Assembly (NCBI RefSeq): GCF_036924595.1
Contig: NZ_JAZHRV010000001.1
Span: 4,712,001 to 4,776,000 of the forward strand
Length of the DNA stretch: 64,000 nucleotides
DNA from: Bradyrhizobium algeriense
GTDB taxonomy: Bacteria > Pseudomonadota > Alphaproteobacteria > Rhizobiales > Xanthobacteraceae
Direction of reading: 5' to 3'
In this document: one piece after another, positions 26,462 through 35,549 of the stretch
How the letters are laid out: each line of letters starts with the position of its first letter
Numbering within the stretch: the first letter of the stretch is position 1
Made by a program: the position numbers and the translations under genes
Notes under the pieces: generated by a model
What the model was told of the DNA's origin: nothing
Database searches by the model: none
What the model saw: only the letters and a program-made list of their open reading frames with translations

Positions 26462-27259
26462 CTACTTGCCCTTCCAGTTCGGCGAGCGCTTGTTGAGGAA
26501 CGCGTCCATTCCTTCGCGGAAATCCTCGCTCATGTAGGCGCGCAGGATCAGGTCTTCGCCCTCGTCGCGCGTCAGCGTCCGCCGGATGCGGCGCACCGCT
26601 TCCTTGGTGACTTCGAGCGTGATCGGCGCATGGCCGGCGACGAGCTTCGCCGTTTCGTCGGCGCGGCGCTGCAACGTCGCGACATCAGGCACCACTTCGT
26701 TGAGCAGCCCAAGCGCCAGCGCTTCCGGCGCCTCGACCAGCCGCGCCTTGAAGATCAGGTCCTTGGTCCGTGCGGGGCCGACCAACGAAACCAGCCTGGA
26801 AATATTCGACATCGACAGGCAGTTCCCGAGCGTGCGCGCGATCGGAAAGCCGATCCGCGTGGTCTCGGTGCCGATACGGATGTCGCAGCAGGCTGCGATC
26901 CCCGCGCCGCCGCCGGTGCAGGCGCCGGCAATGGCCGCGATCGTCGGCACCCGGCATGCTTCCAATGCGCCGAGCACACGATCGATCCGCGCCTCGTAGT
27001 CGAGCGCATCCTGCGCGGTCTTGAAGGCGCGGAACTGCGAGATGTCGGTGCCCGACGCGAACGCCTTGTCGCCCGCGCCGGTCAGGATCATCGCCTTGAT
27101 CGATCGATCATTGTTGACGGTTTCGCAGATCGCCGCCATCTGTTCGTACATGGCAAAGGTCAGCGCATTGCGCGCCTGCGGACGGTTGAACGTCAGCCGG
27201 GCGATACCGTCCTCGACGGAATAAATCAGGTCTTCGGTCGCAGCTACCGGAGCGTTCAT
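26462..27259 (-). CDS. Enoyl-CoA hydratase/isomerase family protein
   Basis: This 265-residue crotonase-fold protein starts at ATG 27259, with GAGAG six bases upstream; a TTG 30 bases earlier is weaker. Oxyanion-hole blocks are NALTFAMYEQM, ASGTDISQF and GACTGGGAGIAACCDIRIG. The usual catalytic Glu positions are not the standard ECH pattern, so another crotonase reaction is possible. It lies 36 bases downstream of the first aminotransferase gene on the same strand, hinting at a shared transcript. Confidence 0.88.
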   Translation of the reverse strand: MNAPVAATEDLIYSVEDGIARLTFNRPQARNALTFAMYEQMAAICETVNNDRSIKAMILTGAGDKAFASGTDISQFRAFKTAQDALDYEARIDRVLGALEACRVPTIAAIAGACTGGGAGIAACCDIRIGTETTRIGFPIARTLGNCLSMSNISRLVSLVGPARTKDLIFKARLVEAPEALALGLLNEVVPDVATLQRRADETAKLVAGHAPITLEVTKEAVRRIRRTLTRDEGEDLILRAYMSEDFREGMDAFLNKRSPNWKGK

Positions 27260-27295
27260 CGCAGCTCTCTCTGTTGTTGTTTCGGTCAAACGATC

Positions 27296-28495
27296 TCAGG
27301 CAACGGCAGCCTTCGGCATAGCGACGACGTCGCGTCCCTTGAGCACTTCCATCGCTGCCAGCACGCCGCCGCCGCGATGCGGTACCTTGGCGAGATCGAG
27401 GCCCATCTCGACGCCCGACAGCGTGCCCATCAGCATCAGGTCGTTGAAGTGCCCGATATGACCGATCCGGAACACCTTGCCCTTGATCTTGTTCAGGCCG
27501 GTGCCGAGCGACATGTCGAAGTTTTCCAACACGACCTTGCGGAAATTATCGGCGTCATGGCCTTCCGGCATGACGACGCCGGTCAGCGCAGGCGAGTGCG
27601 CGCCCTGCTCCTGGCATTGCGTTTCGAGGCCCCACACCTTGGCGGCGGCGCGCGTCGCGGCGCTGTGGCGCTTGTGCCGGGCGAAGACGTTCTCCAGGCC
27701 CTCTTCCTCGAGCATGTTGACCGCCTCGCGCAAACCGAACAGCAAATTGGTCGCGGGCGTATAGGGCCAAGTGCCCGCCTTGTTGATCGCGATGACCTCC
27801 TGCCAGTCCCAGTAGGACCGCATCGCGGGATTGGCCTTCGCCACGGCAAGCGCCTTTTCCGAGATGGCGTTGAAGCCGAGACCCGGCGGCAGCATCAGGC
27901 CCTTCTGCGAGCCGGCCACCGACACGTCGATGCCCCAGGCATCGTGCTCATACTCCAGCGAGCCGAGACCGGAGATGGTGTCGACCATCAGCAACGCGGG
28001 ATGATTGACGCGATCGAGAATCTTGCGAACTTCCTGCGGATGGGTGACGCAGCCGGTCGACGTCTCGTTGTGAACCACGCACACGGCCTTGATCTTGTGC
28101 GCCTTGTCGGCCGACAGCCGCGCCTCGATCTGCTCGAGGTCGGCGCCGTGACGCCAGTCGCCGGGCAGGAAATCGACATCGACCTTGAACTTCTCGGCGA
28201 TACCGCGCCACAGCACGGCAAACTGCCCGGTCTCCGCCATCAGAACCTTGTCGCCGGGCTGCAGAGTATTGACGAGGGCCGCCTCCCAGGCGCCAGTGCC
28301 GGACGACGGGTAGATGATCACCGGCTGCCTGGTGCGAAACACCCGCTGCATGGCCGCCAGCACGGCGTGGCCGACCTCGGCGAACTCGGGACCCCGATGG
28401 TCCATGGTCGGCATATCCATGGCCCGCAGCACCCGGTCCGGCACGTTGGTCGGTCCCGGAATCTGCAGAAAATGCCTTCCAGTATGCACGGTCAT
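27296..28495 (-). CDS. Alanine/serine-glyoxylate aminotransferase (class V), copy 1
   Basis: This 399-residue PLP enzyme starts at ATG 28495 with HFLQIPGPTNVPDRVLRAMD, the signature N-terminus of serine-glyoxylate aminotransferase (SgaA). The PLP lysine is Lys198 in VAGSQKGLMLPPG, and the cofactor Asp is in LLMVDTISGLGS. It transfers an amino group between serine or alanine and glyoxylate. Copy 2 (28640-29842) aligns across the whole length with almost no gaps, so this is a tandem duplication that has diverged. A GntR gene is divergent upstream of copy 2. Confidence 0.93.
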   Translation of the reverse strand: MTVHTGRHFLQIPGPTNVPDRVLRAMDMPTMDHRGPEFAEVGHAVLAAMQRVFRTRQPVIIYPSSGTGAWEAALVNTLQPGDKVLMAETGQFAVLWRGIAEKFKVDVDFLPGDWRHGADLEQIEARLSADKAHKIKAVCVVHNETSTGCVTHPQEVRKILDRVNHPALLMVDTISGLGSLEYEHDAWGIDVSVAGSQKGLMLPPGLGFNAISEKALAVAKANPAMRSYWDWQEVIAINKAGTWPYTPATNLLFGLREAVNMLEEEGLENVFARHKRHSAATRAAAKVWGLETQCQEQGAHSPALTGVVMPEGHDADNFRKVVLENFDMSLGTGLNKIKGKVFRIGHIGHFNDLMLMGTLSGVEMGLDLAKVPHRGGGVLAAMEVLKGRDVVAMPKAAVA

Positions 28496-28639
28496 GGGCG
28501 TCCTTCCCGGTATTACCTTGGCGTTTCGAGCCGCTCGAATATCACCATTTGGCGGGCTTGTCGCCCGCCGGACGCAGCACGTCAATGCATAAGGAGCAGG
28601 GCTGGAGCGGCGCCCACCCGGGCAGGCCGGAGCTGCCGG

Positions 28640-29842
28640 CTAGCTGCCGACGACCTTGAGATGCGCCGGGGAATTGCCTTGCGGACGCTGCTCCAGATAC
28701 TTCATCGCGGCATCGACGCCTCCGGAGCGGTGCGGTACGCCTGCGACCGACAAGCCCATCTCCACACCGGTCAACGCACCGAGCAGCGTGAGCTCGTTGC
28801 ATTCACCGAGATGGCCGATGCGAAACACCTTGCCTGCGACCTTCGACAGGCCTGAGCCGAGCGACATGTTGAAGTTGTCGAGCACGACCTGACGGAATTG
28901 ATCGGCGTCATGCCCCGGCGGCATCAGTACGGCGGTCAGCACAGGCGAATATTCCTGGGGCTCCTGGCACAACACCTCCAGCCCCCAATGATTGACCGCC
29001 GCTCGCGTCGCTGCGGCGAGCCGCTGGTGACGCGCAAACACATTATCGAGCCCCTCCTCGAGCAGCATCGCGATCGCCTCGCGCAGCCCGTAAAGCAGGT
29101 TTGTCGCCGGCGTGTACGGGAAGAAGCCCTTCGCGTTCGGCTTCAGCATTTCCTCCCAGTCGAAATAGGAGCGCGGCATCCGGTTGGTCCTGGCAGCGGC
29201 GCGGGCCTTCTCCGAGATCGCGTTGAAGCCGAGGCCGGGCGGCAGCATGAAACCCTTTTGCGAACAACTGACGCTGACATCGACCTTCCATTCGTCATGC
29301 CGGTAGTCGACCGACCCGAGCGAGGAGATGGTGTCGACCATCAACAAAGCGGGATGTCCGGTCCGGTCGATCGCGGCGCGTATGTTGGCGATACGACTTG
29401 TGGCGCCGGTCGACGTCTCGTTATGGACGACCATCACCGCCTTGATCGCGTGTTCGGCGTCATCTGTGAGTCTCGCCTCGATCTGGGCGGGGTCGGCGCC
29501 GCGACGCCAGTCCCCGGCAATGAAATCGACCTCGATCCCGAAGCGGCCCGCCATCTGGCGCCACAGGGTCGCAAAGTGGCCGGTCTCCACCATCAGGACC
29601 TTGTCGCCGGGCGAAAGCGTATTGACGATCGCGGCCTCCCAGGCGCCTGTCCCTGACGACGGGAAGATCATCACCGGTCCAGCGGTCTGGAAAATCCGCT
29701 GGCTACCCTCCAGCACCGCCCGCCCGAGTTCGGCGAATTGGGCGCTGCGGTGATCGATCACGGGCATGTCCATCGCGCGAAGAACCCGGTCCGGGACCGG
29801 GCTCGGCCCTGGAATCTGCAGAAAATGCCGTCCTTGCCGCAT
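28640..29842 (-). CDS. Alanine/serine-glyoxylate aminotransferase (class V), copy 2
   Basis: This 400-residue PLP enzyme is paralogous to the gene at 27296: the same HFLQIPGP opening, PLP lysine Lys196 in SCSQKGFMLPPG, and LLMVDTISSLGSVDY. By eye well over half of residues are identical to copy 1. It is first in the minus-strand unit, 144 bases before copy 1, and divergent from the GntR gene. Differences around the active site (SVSCSQKG against SVAGSQKG) may reflect a different amino donor. Confidence 0.93.
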   Translation of the reverse strand: MRQGRHFLQIPGPSPVPDRVLRAMDMPVIDHRSAQFAELGRAVLEGSQRIFQTAGPVMIFPSSGTGAWEAAIVNTLSPGDKVLMVETGHFATLWRQMAGRFGIEVDFIAGDWRRGADPAQIEARLTDDAEHAIKAVMVVHNETSTGATSRIANIRAAIDRTGHPALLMVDTISSLGSVDYRHDEWKVDVSVSCSQKGFMLPPGLGFNAISEKARAAARTNRMPRSYFDWEEMLKPNAKGFFPYTPATNLLYGLREAIAMLLEEGLDNVFARHQRLAAATRAAVNHWGLEVLCQEPQEYSPVLTAVLMPPGHDADQFRQVVLDNFNMSLGSGLSKVAGKVFRIGHLGECNELTLLGALTGVEMGLSVAGVPHRSGGVDAAMKYLEQRPQGNSPAHLKVVGS

Positions 29843-29968
29843 GATAACCTCCCAGGAAGCCCGTTTCGATCAACGCGCAGCTCATTTTGCATTCATTTTT
29901 TGTCTTTTCAATCTAATTTTGGTATTCGATTTAGGTCGTCGACGCCGCAGATTCCGCAAACTACTGTT

Positions 29969-30706
29969 ATGCAAATGAAATCCACGATTCCCGAAGCCGG
30001 GGTGCCGATCGCCCAGTCCGACCGCCAGGAGGCCTCGCTTCACGGCGAAATCCTGCTGCGGCTTCGCGATTACGTCGTCGAAGGCAACATTCCAGAGGGT
30101 GCACGTGTTCCGGAACGGCAGCTCTGCGAGATGCTTGGAATCTCCAGGACGCCGCTGCGCGAGGCGCTCAAGGTCCTGGCTGCGGAGGGCCTGATCGAAC
30201 TCCTTCCCAACCGCGGCGCACGCGTGCGCCAGCTTAGCGAGCGGGATCTGGAGGAGCTTTTCGACGTGATGGCTGGCCTGGAAAGCCTCGCCGGACGCCT
30301 TGCCTGCGAAGCCATCACAAACGAGGAAATCGTCGCGATCGAGCGGCTGCACTATGAGATGTACGGCCACTACCTCAATAGCGACATGCACGGCTATTTT
30401 CAGGTTAACCAGCGCATCCATGAGAGTATCGTTGCCGCCGCCCGCAACGAGACCCTGCGCGCGGCCTACGCCAGTTTTGCCGGCCGGATCCGCCGCGTCC
30501 GCTATTCCGCCAATTTTGCGCGCAAGCGGCAGCGCTGGGGCGAAGCCATGCGCGAGCACGAAGCGATCCTGGATGCGCTGCGCCGTCGCGCCGCAAGCGA
30601 GCTGAGCGACATCCTGTTCCAGCACTTGCGCAACAAGCGAGCCGCAGCCATTGAACATCTGGCCGTGGCACGGGATGCCACCGCAGCCGCGACTGCGGGC
30701 AGCTAG
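29969..30706 (+). CDS. GntR family regulator, FCD domain
   Basis: This 245-residue regulator has a GntR winged helix at about 25-95 (PERQLCEMLGISRTPLREAL) and an all-helical FCD effector domain after residue 95. ATG 29969 is used; the same frame upstream overlaps the promoter of the divergent aminotransferase. An AT-rich gap precedes it, and a perfect palindrome (30714-30729) follows it, upstream of the next oxidase gene. It probably controls the aminotransferases and the oxidase in response to a small carboxylate. Confidence 0.92.
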   Translation: MQMKSTIPEAGVPIAQSDRQEASLHGEILLRLRDYVVEGNIPEGARVPERQLCEMLGISRTPLREALKVLAAEGLIELLPNRGARVRQLSERDLEELFDVMAGLESLAGRLACEAITNEEIVAIERLHYEMYGHYLNSDMHGYFQVNQRIHESIVAAARNETLRAAYASFAGRIRRVRYSANFARKRQRWGEAMREHEAILDALRRRAASELSDILFQHLRNKRAAAIEHLAVARDATAAATAGS

Positions 30707-30713
30707 CTTGCCG

Positions 30714-30729
30714 ATTATGAATTCATAAT
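30714..30729. promoter_or_regulatory. 16-bp perfect palindrome, likely GntR operator
   Basis: ATTATGAA-TTCATAAT is a perfect 16-base palindrome, nine bases after the gntR stop and 75 bases before the ATG of the flavo-iron-sulfur oxidase. FCD-type GntR proteins bind short AT-rich palindromes of this kind. A second half-like motif (GCATAAT) follows about 20 bases on. Confidence 0.6.
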
Positions 30730-30804
30730 GTAATTCGTCCTGTAAAAAGTGCATAATCCCGTTGAGGGGTTACAACAGCCCTCTTGGATCGCTTTGGATT
30801 TGGG

Positions 30805-33747
30805 ATGAAAAACGCCTCAACGCTCGAGCGACGCCTGCGGTCAGACCTGACCGGCGACGTCCTTTTCGACGCCATCGACCGCGGCCGCTACGCCACCGAC
30901 GCGTCGTTTTACCAGATCATGCCACTCGGGGTCGTGATCCCCCGTACCATCGATGAGGCGCTGCGCGCGCTTGCGATCACCCGCGATGACGGCCTGATCG
31001 TCACCCCGCGCGGCGGCGGCACCTCACAGTGCGGCCAGACGGTCAACGGCGGGATTGTCGTCGACTTCTCCAAGCACCTGAACCGCATCCTCTCGCTAGA
31101 TGTCGAGAACCGTACCTGCGTGGTCGAGCCCGGCATCGTGCTCGACGACCTCAATCGCCAGCTCAAAAAGCACGGGCTCTGGTTTCCGGTCGACGTCTCC
31201 ACCGCCTCGCGCGCCACCATCGGCGGCATGGCCGGCAACAATTCCTGCGGCGGCCGTTCGCTGCGCTACGGCACCATGCGCGACAACACGCTATCGATGG
31301 ATGCGGCGCTGGCCGACGGCACGCTTCTGCATTTCGGCGAGGTCCCGCGGGATCTGGCGCGGGTGAACTCGTCCCAGAGCGGGCTTGCGCTATTCCGTGA
31401 CATGCTCGACCTCGGCGAGCGCGAGGCCGCCGAGATATCGGAGCGGTTTCCAAAGGTGCAGCGCCGCGTCGGCGGCTACAATCTCGATGCGCTGGTGCCG
31501 CGCAACGCGCCGAACAACATGGCGCATCTGCTGGTCGGCTCCGAGGGGACGCTGGCCTTCACCACGCAGGTCGAACTCAAGCTGTGGCCTGTGATCCGCA
31601 ACAAGGTGCTGGGTGTCTGCCATTTCGGCAGTTTTTACGAAGCGATGGATGCGGCACAACATCTGGTGAAGCTGCGTCCGATCGCGGTGGAACTGGTTGA
31701 TCGCACCATGATCGCGCTCGGGCGTGACATCGCGATGTTCCGGCCCGTAATCGAGGCGACCGTGCGCGGCGATCCGGATGCGCTGCTGATCGTCGAATTT
31801 GCGGAAGAGGATCAGCTCGACAATCTGCAAAAGCTAAAGCGGCTTTCCGAATTGATGGCAGACCTTGGCTTCGGCTGGAACCATCCGCAGCGCAAATGGG
31901 GTGGTGTGGTCGACGTCATAGAACCCGCGACGCAGACGGCAATCGCGGATTTCCGCACCTCCGGCCTTAACGTCATGATGTCGATGAAGCAGGAAGGCAA
32001 GCCGGTCTCCTTTGTCGAGGATTGCGCGGTGCCGCTGCCGCATCTCGCGGACTATACCGAACGGCTCAACGCCATCTTCGCCAGGCACGGCACGCGCGGC
32101 ACCATGTATGCGCATGCGTCTGAAGGCTGCCTGCATGTGCGCCCTGTCCTCAATTTGAAGCTCGAAAAGGACGTCAAGGCGATGCGGGCCATCGCCCAAG
32201 AAACGTTCGAGATGGTGCGCGAATACAAGGGCTCGCACTCCGGCGAGCATGGCGACGGGCTGGTTCGTTCCGAATTTCACGAGGCGATGTTCGGCTCCCG
32301 CATCGTTGCCGATTTCCGGGAGGTCAAGCAGCGCTTCGATCCGGACAATCTGCTCAATCCCGGCAAGATCGTCGATCCGCCTAAAATGGATGACCGTTCG
32401 CTGTTTCGCTTTTCGCCGGACTATCGCATAGGCGAGCTGAAGACCGTGCTCGACTGGTCGGCCTATCCCGGCGCCGGCGGCGGCTTTCAGGGCGCCGTCG
32501 AGATGTGCAACAACAACGGCGCCTGCCGGAAGCTCGAGGGCGGCGTGATGTGTCCGTCCTATCGCGCGACCCGCAACGAAAAGGACGTCACGCGAGGCCG
32601 CGCCAATGCGCTGCGGCTGGCGATCTCGGGCCAGCTCGGGCCGGATGCCCTAGCCTCCGACGAGATGATGGATACGCTCAAACTCTGCGTATCCTGCAAG
32701 GCTTGCCGTCATGAATGCCCGACCGGCGTCGACATGGCCAAGATGAAGATCGAGGTGCTGGCTGCGCGCGCAGAGAAGCACGGCCTTTCGCTGCGCGACC
32801 GGTTAGTCGGCTATCTGCCGCGCTATGCGGATCTCGCCTCCCGCTTCGCTCCCCTCGCCAACTGGCGTAACAACAGTCCGTTGCTGCGTGCGCTGTTCGA
32901 GAAGTTTGCCGGCATCAGCGCGAAGCGCGCCCTGCCCGCATTCCGCCGCGACGTGTTCAAGGCCGGCGCTGAGGTCTTCGGCGCCGCGGATGGCCATGAG
33001 GTCGTGCTGTTCGCCGATACGTTCAACCGCGCCTATGAGCGCGAGAATCTCGACGCCGCGTTGCGTGTTTTGGTTGAAGGCGGATATCGCGTGCATATGC
33101 CAAGACCTGTCGACCGCGCCCGTCCGCTGTGTTGCGGGCGGACGTTCCTCTCAGCCGGCCTGGTCGAACAGGCGCGCAGCGAACTGGATCGTCTGGTGGC
33201 GACTTACGCCCCATTCGCCGCGCGCGGCGTGCCGATCGTGGGGCTGGAGCCGAGCTGTCTGCTGACGCTTCGCGACGAGCTGCTCTCGCTGCGCTCGGAC
33301 AAAGACGCAAAGACCGTCAGCGCACACGCATTACTGTTCGAGGAGTTTCTGGTTCGCGAGGCGGAAGCCGGCCGCCTGAAACTGCCACTTGGCGCCATGC
33401 CGGCGAAAGCGCTGGTTCACGGCCACTGCCATCAAAAATCATTCGGCGCGTTCAAGCCGGTCGAAAAAATACTTCGCCTCATTCCAGATCTCAGTGTCGA
33501 AATCATCGAATCCAGTTGTTGCGGCATGGCCGGCGCGTTCGGCTACGCCGCCGACACCTATCAAGCCTCGATGGAAATGGCCGAGCTGTCGCTGCTGCCG
33601 GCCGTTCGCCGCGCCGATGCGGCCACGCTGATCGTTGCCGACGGTACCTCCTGCCGACACCAGATCAAGGATGGCACGAACCGTGCAGCACTGCACGTCG
33701 CCCGGGTGCTCGCGATGAGCCTCGACAGTGCGCGGCCCAACCAGTAA
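30805..33747 (+). CDS. FAD- and 4Fe-4S-containing 2-hydroxyacid dehydrogenase (GlcD-GlcF fusion type)
   Basis: This 980-residue protein joins three modules. The N-terminal FAD_binding_4 domain contains TPRGGGTSQCG near 66-76; a FAD-oxidase C domain has SGEHGDGLVR. Two iron-sulfur clusters follow, with Cys568/574/583 (CNNNGAC...MCPSY) and Cys628/631/634/638 (CVSCKACRHECP). The C-terminus has two CCG-type modules, LCCGRTFL and SCCGMAGAF. This is the plan of YdiJ and of fused GlcD-GlcF, oxidising glycolate, lactate or 2-hydroxyglutarate-like substrates to the quinone pool. ATG 30805 is preferred over TTG 30784. A GlcG-like gene follows after 29 bases. Confidence 0.93.
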   Translation: MKNASTLERRLRSDLTGDVLFDAIDRGRYATDASFYQIMPLGVVIPRTIDEALRALAITRDDGLIVTPRGGGTSQCGQTVNGGIVVDFSKHLNRILSLDVENRTCVVEPGIVLDDLNRQLKKHGLWFPVDVSTASRATIGGMAGNNSCGGRSLRYGTMRDNTLSMDAALADGTLLHFGEVPRDLARVNSSQSGLALFRDMLDLGEREAAEISERFPKVQRRVGGYNLDALVPRNAPNNMAHLLVGSEGTLAFTTQVELKLWPVIRNKVLGVCHFGSFYEAMDAAQHLVKLRPIAVELVDRTMIALGRDIAMFRPVIEATVRGDPDALLIVEFAEEDQLDNLQKLKRLSELMADLGFGWNHPQRKWGGVVDVIEPATQTAIADFRTSGLNVMMSMKQEGKPVSFVEDCAVPLPHLADYTERLNAIFARHGTRGTMYAHASEGCLHVRPVLNLKLEKDVKAMRAIAQETFEMVREYKGSHSGEHGDGLVRSEFHEAMFGSRIVADFREVKQRFDPDNLLNPGKIVDPPKMDDRSLFRFSPDYRIGELKTVLDWSAYPGAGGGFQGAVEMCNNNGACRKLEGGVMCPSYRATRNEKDVTRGRANALRLAISGQLGPDALASDEMMDTLKLCVSCKACRHECPTGVDMAKMKIEVLAARAEKHGLSLRDRLVGYLPRYADLASRFAPLANWRNNSPLLRALFEKFAGISAKRALPAFRRDVFKAGAEVFGAADGHEVVLFADTFNRAYERENLDAALRVLVEGGYRVHMPRPVDRARPLCCGRTFLSAGLVEQARSELDRLVATYAPFAARGVPIVGLEPSCLLTLRDELLSLRSDKDAKTVSAHALLFEEFLVREAEAGRLKLPLGAMPAKALVHGHCHQKSFGAFKPVEKILRLIPDLSVEIIESSCCGMAGAFGYAADTYQASMEMAELSLLPAVRRADAATLIVADGTSCRHQIKDGTNRAALHVARVLAMSLDSARPNQ

Positions 33748-33776
33748 TCCCCACTCAATCGCAAAGGAACTTATTC

Positions 33777-34205
33777 ATGGCCGAACTTACCCTCGACGTC
33801 GCCCGCAAGATTCTCGATGCCGCCCTTTCCAAGGGCGTCGAGAAGAAACTGAAGCCGCTGGTCATCACCATCCTTGATGCCCGCGGCTGTGTGAAGGTCA
33901 CGGCGGCGCAGGATGGCACCAGCCTGATGCGGGCCGAGATCGCGCACGGCAAGGCTTATGGCGCGCTCGCGATGGGCATGGGATCGCGGGCGTTGTTCCA
34001 GCGCGCCCAGGAGCAGGCCTACTTCGTCAGTGCGGTGAACACGATGGCCCAAGGCCGCCTTGTGCCAGTGCCCGGCGGCGTGCTGATCCAGGGCGATGGA
34101 GGCCTGCTCGGCGCCGTCGGCGTCAGCGGCGACACGTCCGACAATGACGAGGCTTGCGCGGTCGCTGGCATCGAAGCCGCCGGACTGAAAGCGAATGTGG
34201 GGTAA
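33777..34205 (+). CDS. glcG: GlcG/HbpS family (DUF336) protein
   Basis: This 142-residue protein starts at ATG 33777 with an AAAGGAAC site. The family blocks are VITILDARGCVKVTAAQDGT, HGKAYGALAMGMGS, and PVPGGVLIQGDGGLLGAVGVSG. GlcG/HbpS proteins bind heme or small ligands and commonly accompany glycolate or propanediol oxidation genes. Here it follows the GlcD-GlcF-like oxidase. The specific role is not known. Call by motif and context. Confidence 0.88.
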   Translation: MAELTLDVARKILDAALSKGVEKKLKPLVITILDARGCVKVTAAQDGTSLMRAEIAHGKAYGALAMGMGSRALFQRAQEQAYFVSAVNTMAQGRLVPVPGGVLIQGDGGLLGAVGVSGDTSDNDEACAVAGIEAAGLKANVG

Positions 34206-34212
34206 ACGTCGT

Positions 34213-34482
34213 CTACGCCCCCGATTGATCTTGGCTGACCGCCTCGTGCGTTGATGGCAAGAACCAGCGGTCGAGCAGTGTCTCCACCTCGGGCCGTGTC
34301 AGATCTCGATCGCGGCCGGGATCTGTCCCCACGTTGGTTTCCTCGATATACAAGGCCGCCAGCCGCGCAGCGCCGAGGACGTTGCTCGTATTTGCCCTCC
34401 TCCAATTCAAGATAAGAACGGACGCCCCTTCGGGAACCTCGTCATTGGAACTCGTTTCGGATGTAGAAAGCCGACTTGGCAA
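34213..34482 (-). CDS. Possible small hypothetical protein
   Basis: An 89-codon frame, convergent to glcG, that reads plausibly (GAARLAALYIEETNVG; DLTRPEVETLLDRWFLP) but has only a TTG start in reach and no clear ribosome site. I do not recognise it. It may be a small hypothetical or a chance frame. Confidence 0.25.
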   Translation of the reverse strand: MPSRLSTSETSSNDEVPEGASVLILNWRRANTSNVLGAARLAALYIEETNVGTDPGRDRDLTRPEVETLLDRWFLPSTHEAVSQDQSGA

Positions 34483-34535
34483 CTACACATGCGTATTGTA
34501 GTTTATCGGCGGCGCTTCCTTGGCGGGGACAAGTC

Positions 34536-34646
34536 ATGATCGAAGCCATTCTGCTGATTGTTGGCGCATACATCATCACGGCCGAAATTGTTCGACGGTG
34601 GCGCGAGGCCGCCGAACGCGCGAAGTCGAGGAATAACCGCGCATAA
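34536..34646 (+). CDS. 36-residue single-span membrane microprotein
   Basis: ATG 34536 is preceded by GGCGGGGA. The 36-residue product has one hydrophobic span (AILLIVGAYIITAEIV, about 4-19) and a basic tail (RRWREAAERAKSRNNRA), the profile of a small inner-membrane protein. It stands alone in a 489-base gap. Plausible but unproven. Confidence 0.45.
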   Translation: MIEAILLIVGAYIITAEIVRRWREAAERAKSRNNRA

Positions 34647-34694
34647 GGGCTGCCTCGGTCGTGTCCGTGGAGGCTATGGAACCGTCCTATCGAG

Positions 34695-35477
34695 CTATTT
34701 GCCCGGCCATGATGGCTTGCGCTTTTCGCCGAACGCCTTGAGGCCCTCCTTGGCGTCTTCCGTCATCGCCAGCAGCGCGATCTGGCTTTCGGTATAGGCG
34801 ATGCTCTCGTCGAACGACATCGAGGCGATCGCCCGCATGGCGTATTTGCCGCGTCGGATCGCGGTCGGCGACTTGTCGACGATGCGGCTGATCAACCAAT
34901 CGACCTTGGCGTCCAGTTCAGCCGAGGGCACCACGTAGTTCAGGAGGCCGGCTTCCTTGGCCGTGTGCGCGTCGAAAGGCTCGCCGGTCAGCGACCATTC
35001 GCTGACCAGCCGCTTCGGCGCGATCGACTGCAGCAGGCTGAGCACCTGCATCGGGAACACGCCGACCTTCACTTCGGGTAGACCAAAAATCACATGATCG
35101 GCGGCGACCGCCATGTCGGTCATGCACAACAGTCCCATGCCGCCGGCCATGCAGACGCCGCCCACGCGGGCGATCGCGGGCTTGGTGGCGTTCTGCGACA
35201 GCCGCAGCAGATCGGCGTAGTCGACATTCGGCCGGGAATAATCCATCGCGAAGGCAGCGCCGCTGTGCTGCAGATCGGCACCCGCGCAAAACGCCTTGTC
35301 GCCCGCGCCGGTCAGCACGATAACGCGGACCTCCTTGTCGTCATGCGCTTCGCGATAGCCGCGGGCGATGCCGGCGACCACATCGGTATTGATGGCGTTG
35401 CGCTTGTCGGGCCGATTGATGGTAATCCAGAACGCCTGTCCGCGCTTTTCGCGTATCACGCTGCTCGTGTCGGTCAT
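34695..35477 (-). CDS. Enoyl-CoA hydratase/isomerase family protein
   Basis: This 260-residue crotonase-fold protein has the blocks AFWITINRPDKRNAIN, FCAGADLQHSG (oxyanion loop) and GGVCMAGGMGLLCMTDMAVA. It starts at ATG 35477, 72 bases after the molybdoenzyme stop on the same strand, so it may be the last gene of that unit. The substrate is unknown; CoA-ester hydration in an acyl degradation route is the family default. Confidence 0.9.
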   Translation of the reverse strand: MTDTSSVIREKRGQAFWITINRPDKRNAINTDVVAGIARGYREAHDDKEVRVIVLTGAGDKAFCAGADLQHSGAAFAMDYSRPNVDYADLLRLSQNATKPAIARVGGVCMAGGMGLLCMTDMAVAADHVIFGLPEVKVGVFPMQVLSLLQSIAPKRLVSEWSLTGEPFDAHTAKEAGLLNYVVPSAELDAKVDWLISRIVDKSPTAIRRGKYAMRAIASMSFDESIAYTESQIALLAMTEDAKEGLKAFGEKRKPSWPGK

Positions 35478-35549
35478 TGTCCTGCTCGCCTGGTTTGCCG
35501 TTGCACGGCAAGCATTTGCGGCAGGATGGCAGCGGACTGCAAGCGGGAA

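Noticed and set aside
26630..28855. 741-codon plus-strand frame
   Set aside because: It is antisense to enoyl-CoA hydratase and the first aminotransferase, with no family signal.
33129..33776. Extension of the GlcG-like frame upstream to 33129
   Set aside because: The extra 216 residues are an out-of-frame reading of the oxidase C-terminus; the ribosome site supports ATG 33777.
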